Origin: Sarcomyxa edulis
Taxonomy: Eukaryota > Basidiomycota > Agaricomycetes > Agaricales > Mycenaceae
Direction: 5' to 3'
Length of the DNA: 64,000 nucleotides
NCBI GenBank assembly: GCA_009761415.1
Contig: QUOL01000013.1
Span: forward strand, 52,501 to 116,500
Shown here: positions 10,839-21,045 of the stretch, piece by piece
Layout of the letters: every line of letters starts with the position of its first letter
Position numbering within the stretch: position 1 is the first letter of the stretch
The notes under the pieces: model-generated
The model's input: only the letters and a program-made list of their open reading frames with translations
Told to the model about the DNA's origin: nothing
The model's database searches: none
Program-made: the position numbers and the translations under genes

Positions 10839-11484
10839 ATGTCCACCCCCGGTCATCTTCTTGACAAATGGACTCACAGACATGATATTCAGTGTATCCA
10901 AAGAGACTACTTAGCCACGACTGACAAAACAACTCCCGAGCAACTCCACCACTTTATTGAAATCGATGACGCAACTCGGAAACGTGGAGTTGGGGTAAGT
11001 TTTCCTCCGTCTTCGAGATATGAGCATGATTTGTGACGTATACTAGGATCCCCCTTGCCTACGCAGTTATGCCGTTCTCCCTGCTAAATTCAATCCTTTT
11101 GGTCGGGAACCAGAATATGCGACCTATATACGTGCACTTTATTTTGGTGTAGGCGTGACTGCCGAAACCATCATACGGACCGCTTCACGTATGAACGTCA
11201 GGATTCCCCGTATCGACTCCACCAGCACAGTTACTACCTGGCACATGGCCCTGTTGACAGGTCAAAACATTGCCACTGTTTTATCGAAGATATGCCGGCA
11301 CCCTATCAAGTGCCGGTGGGTTGCCAGTGGATACGCGACCTATGCATTCACTATATTTAGCAACTACGACCCAACTCCAACCGCTCCCCTCAACAACAAC
11401 AAACAAATGCTTATTGCAATCATACAAACATTTCTGGGTGTCGAGAAGTCACCAGAGTGGTATTTTGAAGGGTATGCCTATTGA
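10839..11484 (+). CDS. Hypothetical protein, two exons, 197 aa
   Basis: ATG at 10839 opens exon 1 (10839-10994, 52 codons). A 52-bp intron (GTAAGT...ACTAG, 10995-11046) joins it in phase 0 to exon 2 (11047-11484, stop included), giving 197 residues. Visible features are KWTHRHDIQCIQRDYLATTD near the N-terminus, a PFGREPEYATYIRALYFG segment, and MALLTGQNIATVLSKICRHP in the middle. No signal peptide or membrane helix is evident. I do not recognise the family and no function is proposed. Good intron borders and an uninterrupted frame in a region full of broken genes make it worth keeping. It could still be a transposon-encoded accessory protein. Confidence 0.5.
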
Positions 11485-12230
11485 TGTAGTGGTTTTATCG
11501 TTGGTATTGGCTGATTGTGCAACGGTAAGATAATTTCTCAATGCTATATGTGTGTGTTCATAAATAACTAACACATTGTCCTAAATTTCAGTGGGAGATG
11601 ATTTTTGTTTAGTATGCATAATGACATTTGGTTTTGAGTGAAGGTGTTATTGTATGGAAATTCATCAGTGATAATTTGATTATAACACGTACCATTTTTT
11701 TGGATTCGCCGTGAGCACAAATGCATCCAGATACAGCACCGGCCTCACATTGAACACGCATGCTGATTCAAAATGATAAATAAATTCAGAAATCATCCAA
11801 TTTTACAGTATGACTTTCTAAAACTTGCAATTTGTGGTCTAAAATGTTTGATTGTGCTGCAATGGAATGGCAGAACTCCAATTGTTCTGCTGCATCACTC
11901 TTGAAGAACTGGTTCACATAGAACAACCCCAATGTTTGTGTCTAGGTAATCAGAATTGTTCAAATGTATTGAATACTTAAAGCCAAGGGGGTGCCGGCTT
12001 CTGAGTTTTGCTTTCAGACCCACAGAGCGGACCTACCTACGTCATAAGCAGCACATGGTCTACAAATTGCCTTATTGGGAATTCCAATCACCCGGATCAC
12101 CCCTCAACTATAACAATGGCCCTACCGGGCAGGCCTGGACACTTTGGTATAACTGAGGAAAGGTTGTGTGCACGGCAAAGCCCCGCACTCCCCCATGAAT
12201 GCCTCATTTTTGTCAAAATGCAACAAACTG
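11485..12230. other. No confident gene
   Basis: AT-rich 3' flank, followed by overlapping open stretches (11956-12230) interrupted at 12231 by the TIR element. An open frame also resumes on the far side (14113-14303), so a host exon may have been split, but the reading frame does not settle this. Confidence 0.35.
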
Positions 12231-12594
12231 CATCAGGAAAACCCAAAAATTCTACCTGGTTCTACATAGAACCATATAGAGGTCATAGTGTCAGTAGACC
12301 TGGTAGAACTTGGCTGATCTATATAGAACGTGTATACCCCCCTTGTCTTCTACAGGAGTAGCTGTAGATGTCACTCAATCTATGTAGATCCTGGTAGATC
12401 CTGGTAGACAACACTCAATCTATGCCAACTTCAGGTAGATGTCACTCAATCTATGCAGACACCAGTAGACATGTATAGCTGGGGAGTTCTACCGTAGATA
12501 AACACAACTCAGATCAAGATTTTCAAAGTGCAGCAAAATAAATATAATATTAAAATAAACTGATAATACAAGTGTACACTATGAGATCAAAGGT

Positions 12595-13050
12595 TCCTGC
12601 TCCAAGGTGAAGGGAAGGTGGGGGAACATACAAAGAGGTGGGGAGAGGTGGTAAGAGGTGAAAAGAGGTAGGGGAAGGTGGAGAAATGTAAAGGGGAGGT
12701 GGGGGGAGGTAGAGGAAGGGAAAAAGAGGCAGAAAAAGATGGTGAAAGGTGAAAGGGAGGTGAGAGATGTCAAAAAAGGTGTGGGGAGGCATGGGGAGGT
12801 AGGGAAAGGTGATAAGAGGTAGGGGAAGGTGAAGAGGGAGGTATGAAGAGATCTAAAGAGGTGGAAGCAGGTGGAAGATGGTACAAAGAGATGGGGAAGG
12901 TGAAAGAAGGTGAAGGCAATATAGGGGAAGGCAAAAAGAGGTGGAGAATGTAGAAAGAGGTAGAGGGTGATGGAGGGTGGTGGGGGTGGTAGAGGGTGGT
13001 GAAAAAAGTGGTGAAAAGATGGTGATAGATATGCAAAAGATACAACATAT
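12595..13050. repeat. Purine-rich minisatellite
   Basis: Repeated GGGGAGGTGGGA/AAAGAGGTGAAGG-type units of roughly 10-15 bp, nearly all purines on the plus strand. It creates long artefactual open frames rich in Pro, Ser, Leu and His on the minus strand. The same tract recurs at 22107-22562, and a related one lies at 36540-37165. Confidence 0.8.
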
Positions 13051-13531
13051 CTTCTTTCCCTGTTCCTGGTTTCTTCCTTCCCATCTCTAAGCTCTCCATC
13101 CTCCAGGTTATTGGTAGGATCTAGAAGCAGAATATATCAGTAGAAAGGACACAAAAAGAAACATATCTACAGCAGCAAAAATGACAGCAAAATTGCCATG
13201 TCACCAATTGCTGTGCTCCAGCTTCTCCAAAGAGCGGATTAGTGAGCCAAGAATAACCAGGAACACTGGTATTGAGGATGTAGATGATGGAGCAATTAGT
13301 GGAAAGAAGAGGGAGGAAGGTGGAAAGAGAAATAAAAAAGAGGGAGGAAGAAGGGAGGAAGGAGGGTGATGAGCTGGCAGCCAAGTTCGCTTTCAGAGTG
13401 ACGTGACACCATCACATGTGCAATGTCACGTCACACAACGAGCGAATTTCTCTAAGTCCAAAATGTGTTTGTATAAGAGGCTATACCTCAGGTTGATAGG
13501 ACGAAGATAGTCATGCACATATATGGTCTTG

Positions 13532-13600
13532 TAGACTATTGGTTAAGTTGTCAGTTTTCGAAGTCATGTGCTTGTCAAGTGAAGGTCCCGAGTTCAATCC
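13532..13600 (+). other. tRNA-like module inside TIR element
   Basis: A-box-like TAGACTATTGGTTAAG (13532-13547) and B-box GAGTTCAATCC (13590-13600) with tRNA-like spacing. The mirrored copy is at 21557-21625 on the minus strand. Confidence 0.5.
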
Positions 13601-14111
13601 TTGCTGAATGCATTTATTTTCTTCGATGTCCTAGTCATCCGAAATCTGTTTTTTACTCTATTTTACATCCTTTTTTAATGGTATGTCAGAGCATCCCAGG
13701 GTGTCTGAGGTACTCTGGGAAACTACTTATTCCTAGGGCATCTCAGAAAGCTCTCAGACAACTCTCAGAGCTTCTCAGAGCTTCTCAGAGTCTCTCAGAG
13801 CATTCAGAGCTCTTAAAATACCCTGAGATGCTCTGAGATGCTTTGGGAAGCTTTTGGTTCTCTCAGAGCATGTGAGAGACAAGTGACTTTTCCTGATGTA
13901 GTATCCAGTAGACACTTATAGATATTCCTTTGTGTCAGGTAGAATTCTGCAGACCCTTGTAGATCTTTATGTATGTCAAGTAGAACCCCATAGAACCTTG
14001 TAGACTACATAGTCACACTGTGATCTATATAAGACCTGTAGTACCCAGTAGTCTACAGGAGTCTTCCATAGATATGACCCAAACTATATAGACAAAGTGG
14101 TTTTCCTGATG

Positions 14112-16480
14112 TGAGTGTGGTAACACCCTTAAAGCTTTGGGAGCTTACCCATTTCAGTGCATCTATCTGCAAAGGGTAAGATGGGATATTGTACAATCTA
14201 CGTTGAGTACACTGCAGTATTGTAATAGGTGTTGGGATCCTATTGGCTTGACTCTGGAGAGATACCAGTACTTAACGTATACAACAAGGGGACACAGGAC
14301 GGTTATAAACAGGTAAATTGCTAGGGGACAAACACATAAGAAACAGGTATTCCAACTCGGAGTATGTGCAGCTATCTACAGAGTAGTACAAACACTAGTA
14401 AATACTTGGGTGGCAGGTAGCAGCACGCACACCAAGTGTTACTCCAATATGCAGGACATGACCCGCACAGCTGCCTTTGAGTCACTCTACCTCCTGTCAA
14501 ATGGGGGTGTAACCTTGTTCCAATGTTCCTACATCGGAGTTCGGATGTATTGTTTGGCTCCGTTGCCATAAGCTTCTATCGCCGTACTTACCTACCTTAC
14601 TTTACCACTACCACCATCATTACTGTGGTAGAAAATGTAATCCGCGTATGGATGAGAAATCGGTCGTCTCAAGCCAAAATGGTGCTGAGTAGTAGAATAC
14701 CTATATAACCGAATAATCAGCAAATACAGAGTATAATTGAAACGAACCTAATTGATCCACAAGCAAGTGGACTTGAATTGAGGTGGGATAAGGAAGATAT
14801 CCAGCAGGGAGGTCGACGATGAAAGACGCGTAGTGAGCGTCGAGTCCTATCGCGTTTCCTAATCGGAAAACTGTGATAGCTGGCGGCTTTGGGTGCTTTG
14901 AATCAGGAGATATGAGTGAAATTGAGGGAAGATGAATGGAGAGGGTTTGAGGACGAGGTCTTCCACGTCCGCGTCGTTCAGTGGGAGAGTCAGAACGGTG
15001 GTGGGAGAAAGAAGGAAGGTAAAGTTTAAAATAAGGGTGGCTGTGCTTCGCTTTCGATATGACGCCGGATGCCGAATTTAAGGGTACCTGTAGGGGAATG
15101 GGTTCAGCAGCAATAGACAGTAGATGAAGGCTCAATATATATATTCTCGGGGCTCTTGTAGCTCAGTTCTTGCTCCAGGTGGTATGGCTCGGGACTTCTC
15201 GAGTCAACTGGTGAAATCCAAGGTAAGAGGAGATAATCTTCATTCGAAGGCCGAAGTAAGCCTATAAGTCTAATGGTACGGAGGGTGGGATGTGTGCACG
15301 CGTACTCTCGCATCACCAGGGCCCTGGAATGTGGTGTGTAATATGATAAGGGAATTTCGATAAAATGTGAAATGAAGTTGAAATAGTTGCGGCGCGAGAT
15401 AAGAGTGATATAAAATTTGGTTGTCCATGTTTTTGTAGGTGGAATAGTGTCTGTTTTATGTGAAAATAAAATCGAGAATATCACGTGGCGCGTTCCCCAA
15501 GATTCCGCCAAGGGAAGAGAGTCTTGGATGAGTAAACACAACAGAGTCTGGCGCACAAACACTGCCCCCCAACAGTATGGCAGCACGGACTAGTGTGGAC
15601 TGATCTCCCCTTGGTTTCGTTTCGGAGTAGCAACTGCTTGACAGGCTCGAGCGAGTGGGAATGATGGATGGAGGAATAATTGTAAATTGATGAAACTATG
15701 AAGAAATCCGAATTTCAGTATCTGATAAGTGCCAGGAACGTACTAAGCAACGAGAATGGTCTATACCCGGGCCATAGAACCTGCTAAACCATTGCGGCGC
15801 GTAGTCTTGACGAGTGTGAGGGGGTAGGTAGTGCGATGGCGAAGAGGAGGCTGTGATGTGGTCGTGTTTGGCTGCAGCTTCCGCGCTAGGACGGGACTTG
15901 GGCGTTTTGAATCTCTCGAGCGCCTGCATAAAAAGAGAGGCTCGAGCTCATCAAGTTGGTGTAGCAATAGGGTAGAGAATCAAGAACAATTCAGAATAAT
16001 ATGAAAATCGAGAAAATCCGGTATGCATTGGAGAAGTAGAAGAAAGGCAGTGATTCTGCGATTTGTAAAGTAAGTCTGGGCATCTCTTGTGAAGCGGATC
16101 GACGAGGAGCCCGTTTTTCCCTTCCACATCACCTTTTGCTATTTTCGAATATCAAACATTTGTCCTATTTTGTCTTTCTCCTTTGAGTGTCGACACTCCA
16201 AGTGTCTTCCAGGGGGGTGGAGATTGCAATCTATATTTGACACACAATCTGCCTCATTCTTCTTCAGACTACAGCTAATAGGAACATCTCTAGATTTCCT
16301 GAGAATACTTGTTTCTTGGACTACAAAGCCACTAGACGTTAGATTCACTGGTGGTGGTCCCAATCCAGAGGCTCTCTGTTTTGTTGTGTTCTCATCAAGT
16401 CAGATTGTTTTCTCTCACGCCTCATCCAGGGACTATACACCAACATCAACAATCTTCTCGTTATTCTCTCTTGTACTATG
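14112..16480 (-). other. Uncertain minus-strand open frames
   Basis: Three overlapping minus-strand open stretches (14701-15135, 15104-15586, 15696-15929) may be exons or shadows. They contain no motif I recognise; the best-looking segment is TRQDYAPQWFSRFYGPG near 15770-15820. Convincing introns joining them were not found. The rest of the stretch shows nothing. Confidence 0.25.
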
Positions 16481-16894
16481 ACAATGAATAGCGAACATCA
16501 CCCCAAATTCAAGGTACATACATCACATGTGCACCTTTAGGACATCAATCTGACTAAATTCAAGATTGGGGATTATGCATGGAGACAAGACGGAATTTCT
16601 CATACGTGGCATTGGTCAAAGATTGCTGCAGTCCACAAAGATGAATTTATGGTATGTAAGATGTTGTTTACTGTGTTTGACAACTGATACACAAACATGA
16701 GACAGGATATTTTCTCGTGGGCGTACACTGTGTACAATATCTCGGTTTTTACAAGCTGCTGTCTGGAATCAGAGCTTCGACACCCTACATTTTTTCCATT
16801 GCAGAAAAAGAAGGCTAAACGTAGAGTGTGGGATAAAAACACCGCTCAGTATGCACTTGACCATATTGACGATTTAGCTGGGTTGTTACAGTAA
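16480..16894 (+). pseudogene. Fragmentary exons, unknown
   Basis: Short plus-strand exon-like pieces, including one with KFKIGDYAWRQDG and TWHWSKIAAVHKDEF (about 16540-16650) and one ending KKAKRRVWDKNTAQYALDHI (16697-16894), separated by a plausible short intron. The lysine/aromatic composition suggests a DNA-associated transposon protein, but I cannot name it. Confidence 0.3.
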
Positions 16895-16964
16895 TTTGTG
16901 TTATCAGCAGCAATACATTATATTGTCTGCAGTAAATCTCATTCCTCAACTAGAAAAGGTTATC

Positions 16965-17425
16965 CCGACAAAGAGAATAGGATCAGGAGATCCTTGCTGC
17001 TGGCAGGCTTGACCACTTTGCTGGCGCATGACACGTGATGTCACATCATGCAAAACGCGCGAGATAGAAATGAAGGGTGTAATGGTCAGGCTAATGCCGG
17101 TCCATTACACCCAGTTTGTTACTCCGATAGTCACACCCGTCACACTCTTATCTGATCGCCAGCTGTACTTTTCTTTCTCTTTGTCTAATCAACGCTAGTA
17201 ATTGGCACTTCTCAGTATTGAGGACTCTAGCTAAGTTTTCCTTGACTTTGTTGCTAGTCTGTTACACCAGACTCTCCCTCTATTTTCCATTCTCGGTGCC
17301 TTGCCCGTTACAAAGGGGAAAAGGAAAAGGTAGGTACAGATAAGTAAGAAGGAAAGAAAAGAAAAGAAAAGAAAAGAAAAGAAAGGAAAATGTATAGTAG
17401 ATTGTCCATTAAGGGGAGTCCTTAC
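16965..17425 (+). repeat. Inverted repeat arm A (partner 19510-19725)
   Basis: Matches the reverse complement of 19510-19725 over its length: GAGAATAGGAT, the CTTGCTGCTGGCAGGCTTGAC block, a GTGACGTCAC-like palindrome, an AAAAG microsatellite (17343-17390) and a GGGGAGTCC(CC)TTAC end. It differs by one 235-bp insertion, the solo LTR at 17078-17312. Confidence 0.8.
17078..17312 (+). mobile_element. 235-bp solo LTR-like insertion
   Basis: Begins TGTAATGG and ends CCCGTTACA (TG...CA), flanked by 5-bp direct repeats AAGGG at 17073-17077 and 17313-17317. The paralogous arm at 19510-19725 retains the uninterrupted AATGAAGGGGAAAAGG site, so the empty site is visible in the same window. The terminal CCCGTTACA resembles the end of the longer LTRs at 20733 and 30301. 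Confidence 0.85.
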
Positions 17426-18122
17426 ACCACCCCAACAAATTCTTATGGTGCTTTCTCTGGGTCCCAGGTGTTAGAACTCAGGGGGAGTCTTACCACCTGA
17501 GTCAAACACAACCACATAGCTTACCGTTGTCACGTCTGTTGTCACTCCTTAGTTACTTGTTGGAAGGTTAACGTCGGTCCGCATCATCAAAGTTCAACAT
17601 CAGGCTCAGGGTGTAAGCTTGTTGCATCTGTAAATTGAAGCTGTAGACACTGCAGCTGCATATGTAACTATAAACAGAATCAAAACTGGATGAAAGGGTG
17701 GTAGAACGGTGATGGAGTGATTGTGGTGGAATACCAGAATGAAGTAGTGGAATCGATAGTCATAAACAGCGGAATGGTGGTAGAATGATGGTAGAATGAT
17801 GGCGGAATGGGACAAGGATGGGGGATAGGGGAATAGTAAACCAGGAATGAGAAACGGTAGATAGAGAATAGTGTGATTGGGATTCAGTGTAGACAGTAGA
17901 CAAGGATAAGAATGAAGTGCGATACATAAACGAGATAAAACAGGGAGAGAAACATTGTGAATATTCTGTGATTTGAGGGGAGAGGAAAAAAACCAATATC
18001 ACAATAAAGAGAAATATGTGCACTGACATACCGTAAGGAAGGAATGTTCCAAGGTCTAAGCAGTCTAGTGTGCACACGTACCATCCCGGATATGCCTGAG
18101 CATCACATCCTTTCTTGTAAAC
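17426..18122. other. No gene recognised
   Basis: Contains imperfect GGTAGAATG/GGTGGAATG repeats at 17695-17815. No supported coding sequence. Confidence 0.4.
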
Positions 18123-18689
18123 TTATGTTGTCTTGCATCCTCCATTTGAATGGCCTGGCAACCGGTAGTTGGGATGGCTGGCTAAAACCTGATCAAGTTT
18201 GGCTAAACAGACCCAGATTGGTTGGTCTTTCAAATGTGATGTATAATGTCTTCTATCATCTGCCACCCGGTCTTCATGCAACCTGTAGAGACAGCCTACA
18301 ACAGGGCACAGAGCCCGACCATATACATCCCAGGTGGCTTGGCGGTGTATAAGGTCAAAATCAGCTACAAGATTGCTGTCAAGTTGTTCACAATGAGAGT
18401 GGCCTGCTTTGGGAAGGAAATGCTTTTGCTTTGAGACAGCCTTTTTGACAAAAGAGACATGAGCTCGAGTGGACGTGGATTTTTGGCCAGAGGGTTTGGA
18501 CATAGCCAAGGAATGAGAGAATGAGGATGTAGCAGTGGGCAATGAAGAACACTCAGATGGAGAAGTGTTAGTGAGAGAGCCAGAGGAAGAGCTGGACAAT
18601 AAGGTGGAACTGGAAAATGTTTTAAAGCGACGGCCTGGAGATATGCACCTATTCTTCCGTTTCCTAGAGCCTGCATCAGGAAAATGCAT
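18123..18689 (-). CDS. Hypothetical ORF with possible C2H2 finger
   Basis: A 188-codon minus-strand frame with a serine-rich middle and a C-terminal CPVVGC followed 14 residues later by HYTSH, the spacing of a loose C2H2 zinc finger. The ATG and first residues come from the TIR (CATCAGGAAAATGCAT) of the neighbouring element, so the natural start is probably elsewhere or lost. It may be an N-terminal exon of a transposon or helicase-associated protein. Confidence 0.3.
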   Translation of the reverse strand: MHFPDAGSRKRKNRCISPGRRFKTFSSSTLLSSSSSGSLTNTSPSECSSLPTATSSFSHSLAMSKPSGQKSTSTRAHVSFVKKAVSKQKHFLPKAGHSHCEQLDSNLVADFDLIHRQATWDVYGRALCPVVGCLYRLHEDRVADDRRHYTSHLKDQPIWVCLAKLDQVLASHPNYRLPGHSNGGCKTT

Positions 18690-19280
18690 TTTTCCCTAGA
18701 GCACCCTGAGGGTAAGCCAGAGCTTCTCAGAGCTTCTCAGAAATCCCAGAGCTTCAGAGCATTCAGAGCGCTTGGGGAAGCTTTAGAGACAAGTTACCTT
18801 AGCCAAAGCTTTCCAGAGCTACTCAGAGCATGTCAGAGCTTATTCAGAGCAACCCCAGATAACCTCAGTGCCACCCCAGATAATCTCAGTGCCTGTCTGA
18901 TCTATTGAGTGCAGTTTAGAGCTTTTGGAAATCTCACATTTTCTTGCATGCAAGTCAAGTTTTATTCAATCAAACACATATATTCATAGTCTTCCAATAC
19001 ATGATAACTACAAGAGACATAGAACAAGAGAGGAAATAGTAGGGAAAAGGGTGGAAATAGTATAGGGAGGTGAAAAAAGGTTGGGAGATGGTGAAAAGAA
19101 GTAGGAGGAGGTGGGAAAAGGTGAAAGAAAGATGGGGGAGGGTGCAAAAGGGATGGGGGATCTTTGGATTCCCCTCTGTTGTTGTGCAGGTTTTTTGCCT
19201 TCTTGAGATTGCCCTTATACAAACCCTGAACTTGAAATTGTGAATTTCTTAAGAAAAAAAAAAAAAAAAAAAACATCAAC
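18674..19280 (+). mobile_element. TIR-element end with AGAGCTTCTC array
   Basis: Starts CATCAGGAAAATGC, then about 200 bp of AGAGCTTCTCAGAGC-type repeats (18715-18860), CCCAGATAA(C/T)CTCAGTGCC repeats, an AT-rich stretch and a purine-rich minisatellite (19030-19160), ending in a poly-A run. Same architecture as 12231 and 36175, but with different subterminal repeats. The right TIR was not found. Confidence 0.65.
19161..19189 (+). repeat. 28-29-bp direct repeat, copy 1 of 3
   Basis: CTTTGGATTCCCCTCTGTTG and its 8-nt continuation recur exactly at 19717-19745 and 19798-19825. Each copy is pyrimidine-rich and ends GTGCAG, like a 3' splice acceptor. Copies 1 and 3 are followed by related TGCCTTCTTGAG(A/G)TTGCCCTTA sequence. 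Confidence 0.75.
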
Positions 19281-19509
19281 ATGTTACTGTTACACTACAG
19301 CACTACAACCCTATACAATATATGGCTAACAACATATACCCAATACTATGGTTTCTATTTAGTACTACCAATCTATCATTGTAGAAATGTGTATATAAGT
19401 CAAACAAAAAGTCTATGAAGAAAGGAAACTTGTCAAACAAACTAACTGGTGATACCGTAGACAAAAGTAGCTTTTCCAATCAATCTTTCCATAAAAAAAG
19501 CAGGACTCG

Positions 19510-19725
19510 TGTATGTAAGGGGACTCCCCTTAACGGACAATCTACTATACCTTTCCTTTCCTTTCCTTTCCTTTCCTTTCCTTCTTACTTACCTGTACCT
19601 ATCTTTCCCTTTTCCCCTTCATTCTATCTCGCGCTTTTCGCGTGACGTGACGTCACGCGTCACGCGCCAGCAAAGCGGTCAAGCCTGCCAGCAGCAAGGG
19701 TTTCCTTATCCTATTCTCTTTGGAT
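19510..19725 (-). repeat. Inverted repeat arm B (partner 16965-17425)
   Basis: Reverse-complement homolog of 16965-17425 lacking the LTR insertion. Contains a CTTTC microsatellite (19551-19583) and a GACGTGACGTCACGCGTCACG palindrome-rich core. Confidence 0.8.
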
Positions 19726-20294
19726 TCCCCTCTGTTGTTGTGCAGGTATGCAGTACATCTACTTCTCTGTTGTATCTACCTTATCTGATCTATATAACTT
19801 TGGATTCCCCTCTGTTGTTGTGCAGATTGCTGCCTTCTTGAGGTTGCCCTTACAGTGTATGCCATGCTTGCAATGGCCCGCTTCCGCAAGTTCTTCCAAT
19901 TGAGCGAATATTGTATATGCTACTTATCCAATTGTTGGATCGCTCTCTAACCTCCACAACCTCGACTTTTTCATACCCAACAATTTCCATCCTCCTATGC
20001 GCCTGCCCAAAACAATCATATTCCACGATAGTACTTCAGAGGCATCAAACACCGCGGTCCATCTCACAACTCAGCTCCCTCTTGGTCTTCAAAAACTAGG
20101 CATTGTGATGCACTATCATAGCTGCATGTCGACGGACTATCTCGAGAAGATCTACAAGAGCTTCAGCGATCCGGATGGAACATGCACGATACTCTGTGCA
20201 ACTGCTGGCGCCGCGACAGTTTATTTTTTTGTACCTTCTCTTGTTTCTTTGTATGATACTGATTGGCTTGTGCCAGGGGATCAATGTACCTCAT

Positions 20295-20733
20295 TGTAGC
20301 GACCCTGTGAATTGGGCAAGCTGAATATATATATCCTTCTCGTACAATGAGCTGGCGAGTCCGTAAGAGCATATATTGGTGTACCCCGATGGGTACCAAG
20401 TTGATCAGATAAGAGAATAGAAGGGGATCGCGGATGCCAGGCAGAATCAAATACCTCCTGGCAGACGCGGAATGATAATCAACAATGTCCCGTGCCCGCT
20501 GGTACGCTCTATCACTTAAGATGAGATACCAAAGGCTAATGGGGTGTTTGTTTGATGTAGTAAAAAGATAAGATTCTATGAAGTACAGAGATGCCATATC
20601 TACAGCTTGTGATCTAACAAACTGTAAACAACTCTGCTACCTTGAGAATATACAACGAAAAATATAGGTAAGCCTAGTGGATGCTAGAAACTGAAGAGTA
20701 ATTCCAAAGTAGTAGGGCCCATAACCCGTTACA
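20295..20733 (+). mobile_element. 439-bp solo LTR in the helicase gene
   Basis: Starts TGTAGCGACC and ends CCCGTTACA, with an exact 5-bp target duplication CTCAT at 20290-20294 and 20734-20738. Removing the LTR plus one CTCAT restores the helicase frame across motif V. About 434-bp sister copy at 29868. No internal retrotransposon genes remain. Confidence 0.92.
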
Positions 20734-21045
20734 CTCATATCGATGCGGTCATTCAGTATGGTATAGTACAGAAGCAAATGGATGGCTGGCAACGCTCAGG
20801 ACGGGGCGGACGTGTGCCTGATGAAGATGCAATCTTTCTGATCATGTACGAGTCGTGGGTTCTTGACATCGATCTCTCTGGAATTCCCGAAGACCTCGAG
20901 GATCCTGATCAGCCAGTCAGTAAAATCACCAAGCTGTCATCCAAAAAGGCTTGCACTGGAGTGGAATCTATCTGTATGATTCAACCGGCATGTCATTGCC
21001 TTTGTGCTCGAGGAGCTAAATACCTTGACGATACTTTTCCAGAAG

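Larger units (their letters stand above)
12231..14111 (+). mobile_element. 1,881-bp TIR element, copy 1
   Basis: Starts CATCAGGAAAAC and ends GTTTTCCTGATG, a 12-bp inverted repeat. Both ends carry subterminal arrays of short TAGATC/CTACC(A/T)GG-type repeats (12250-12440 and 13900-14095). The interior has a purine-rich minisatellite, a CGTGACGTCAC-like inverted motif region (13380-13445), a tRNA-like module and an AGAGCTTCTC array. It encodes no transposase. A second TIR copy in the right-end orientation lies inside, ending at 13898, so the element is itself composite. Copy 2 at 21046-22926 is the exact reverse complement wherever compared. Flanking bases are TG on both sides. Confidence 0.85.

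Noticed and set aside
12550..13384. ORFs of 64-109 codons on the minus strand, mirrored at 21773-22607
   Set aside because: These are shadows of the minisatellite in the 1,881-bp element; two frames are open at once and neither has a motif.
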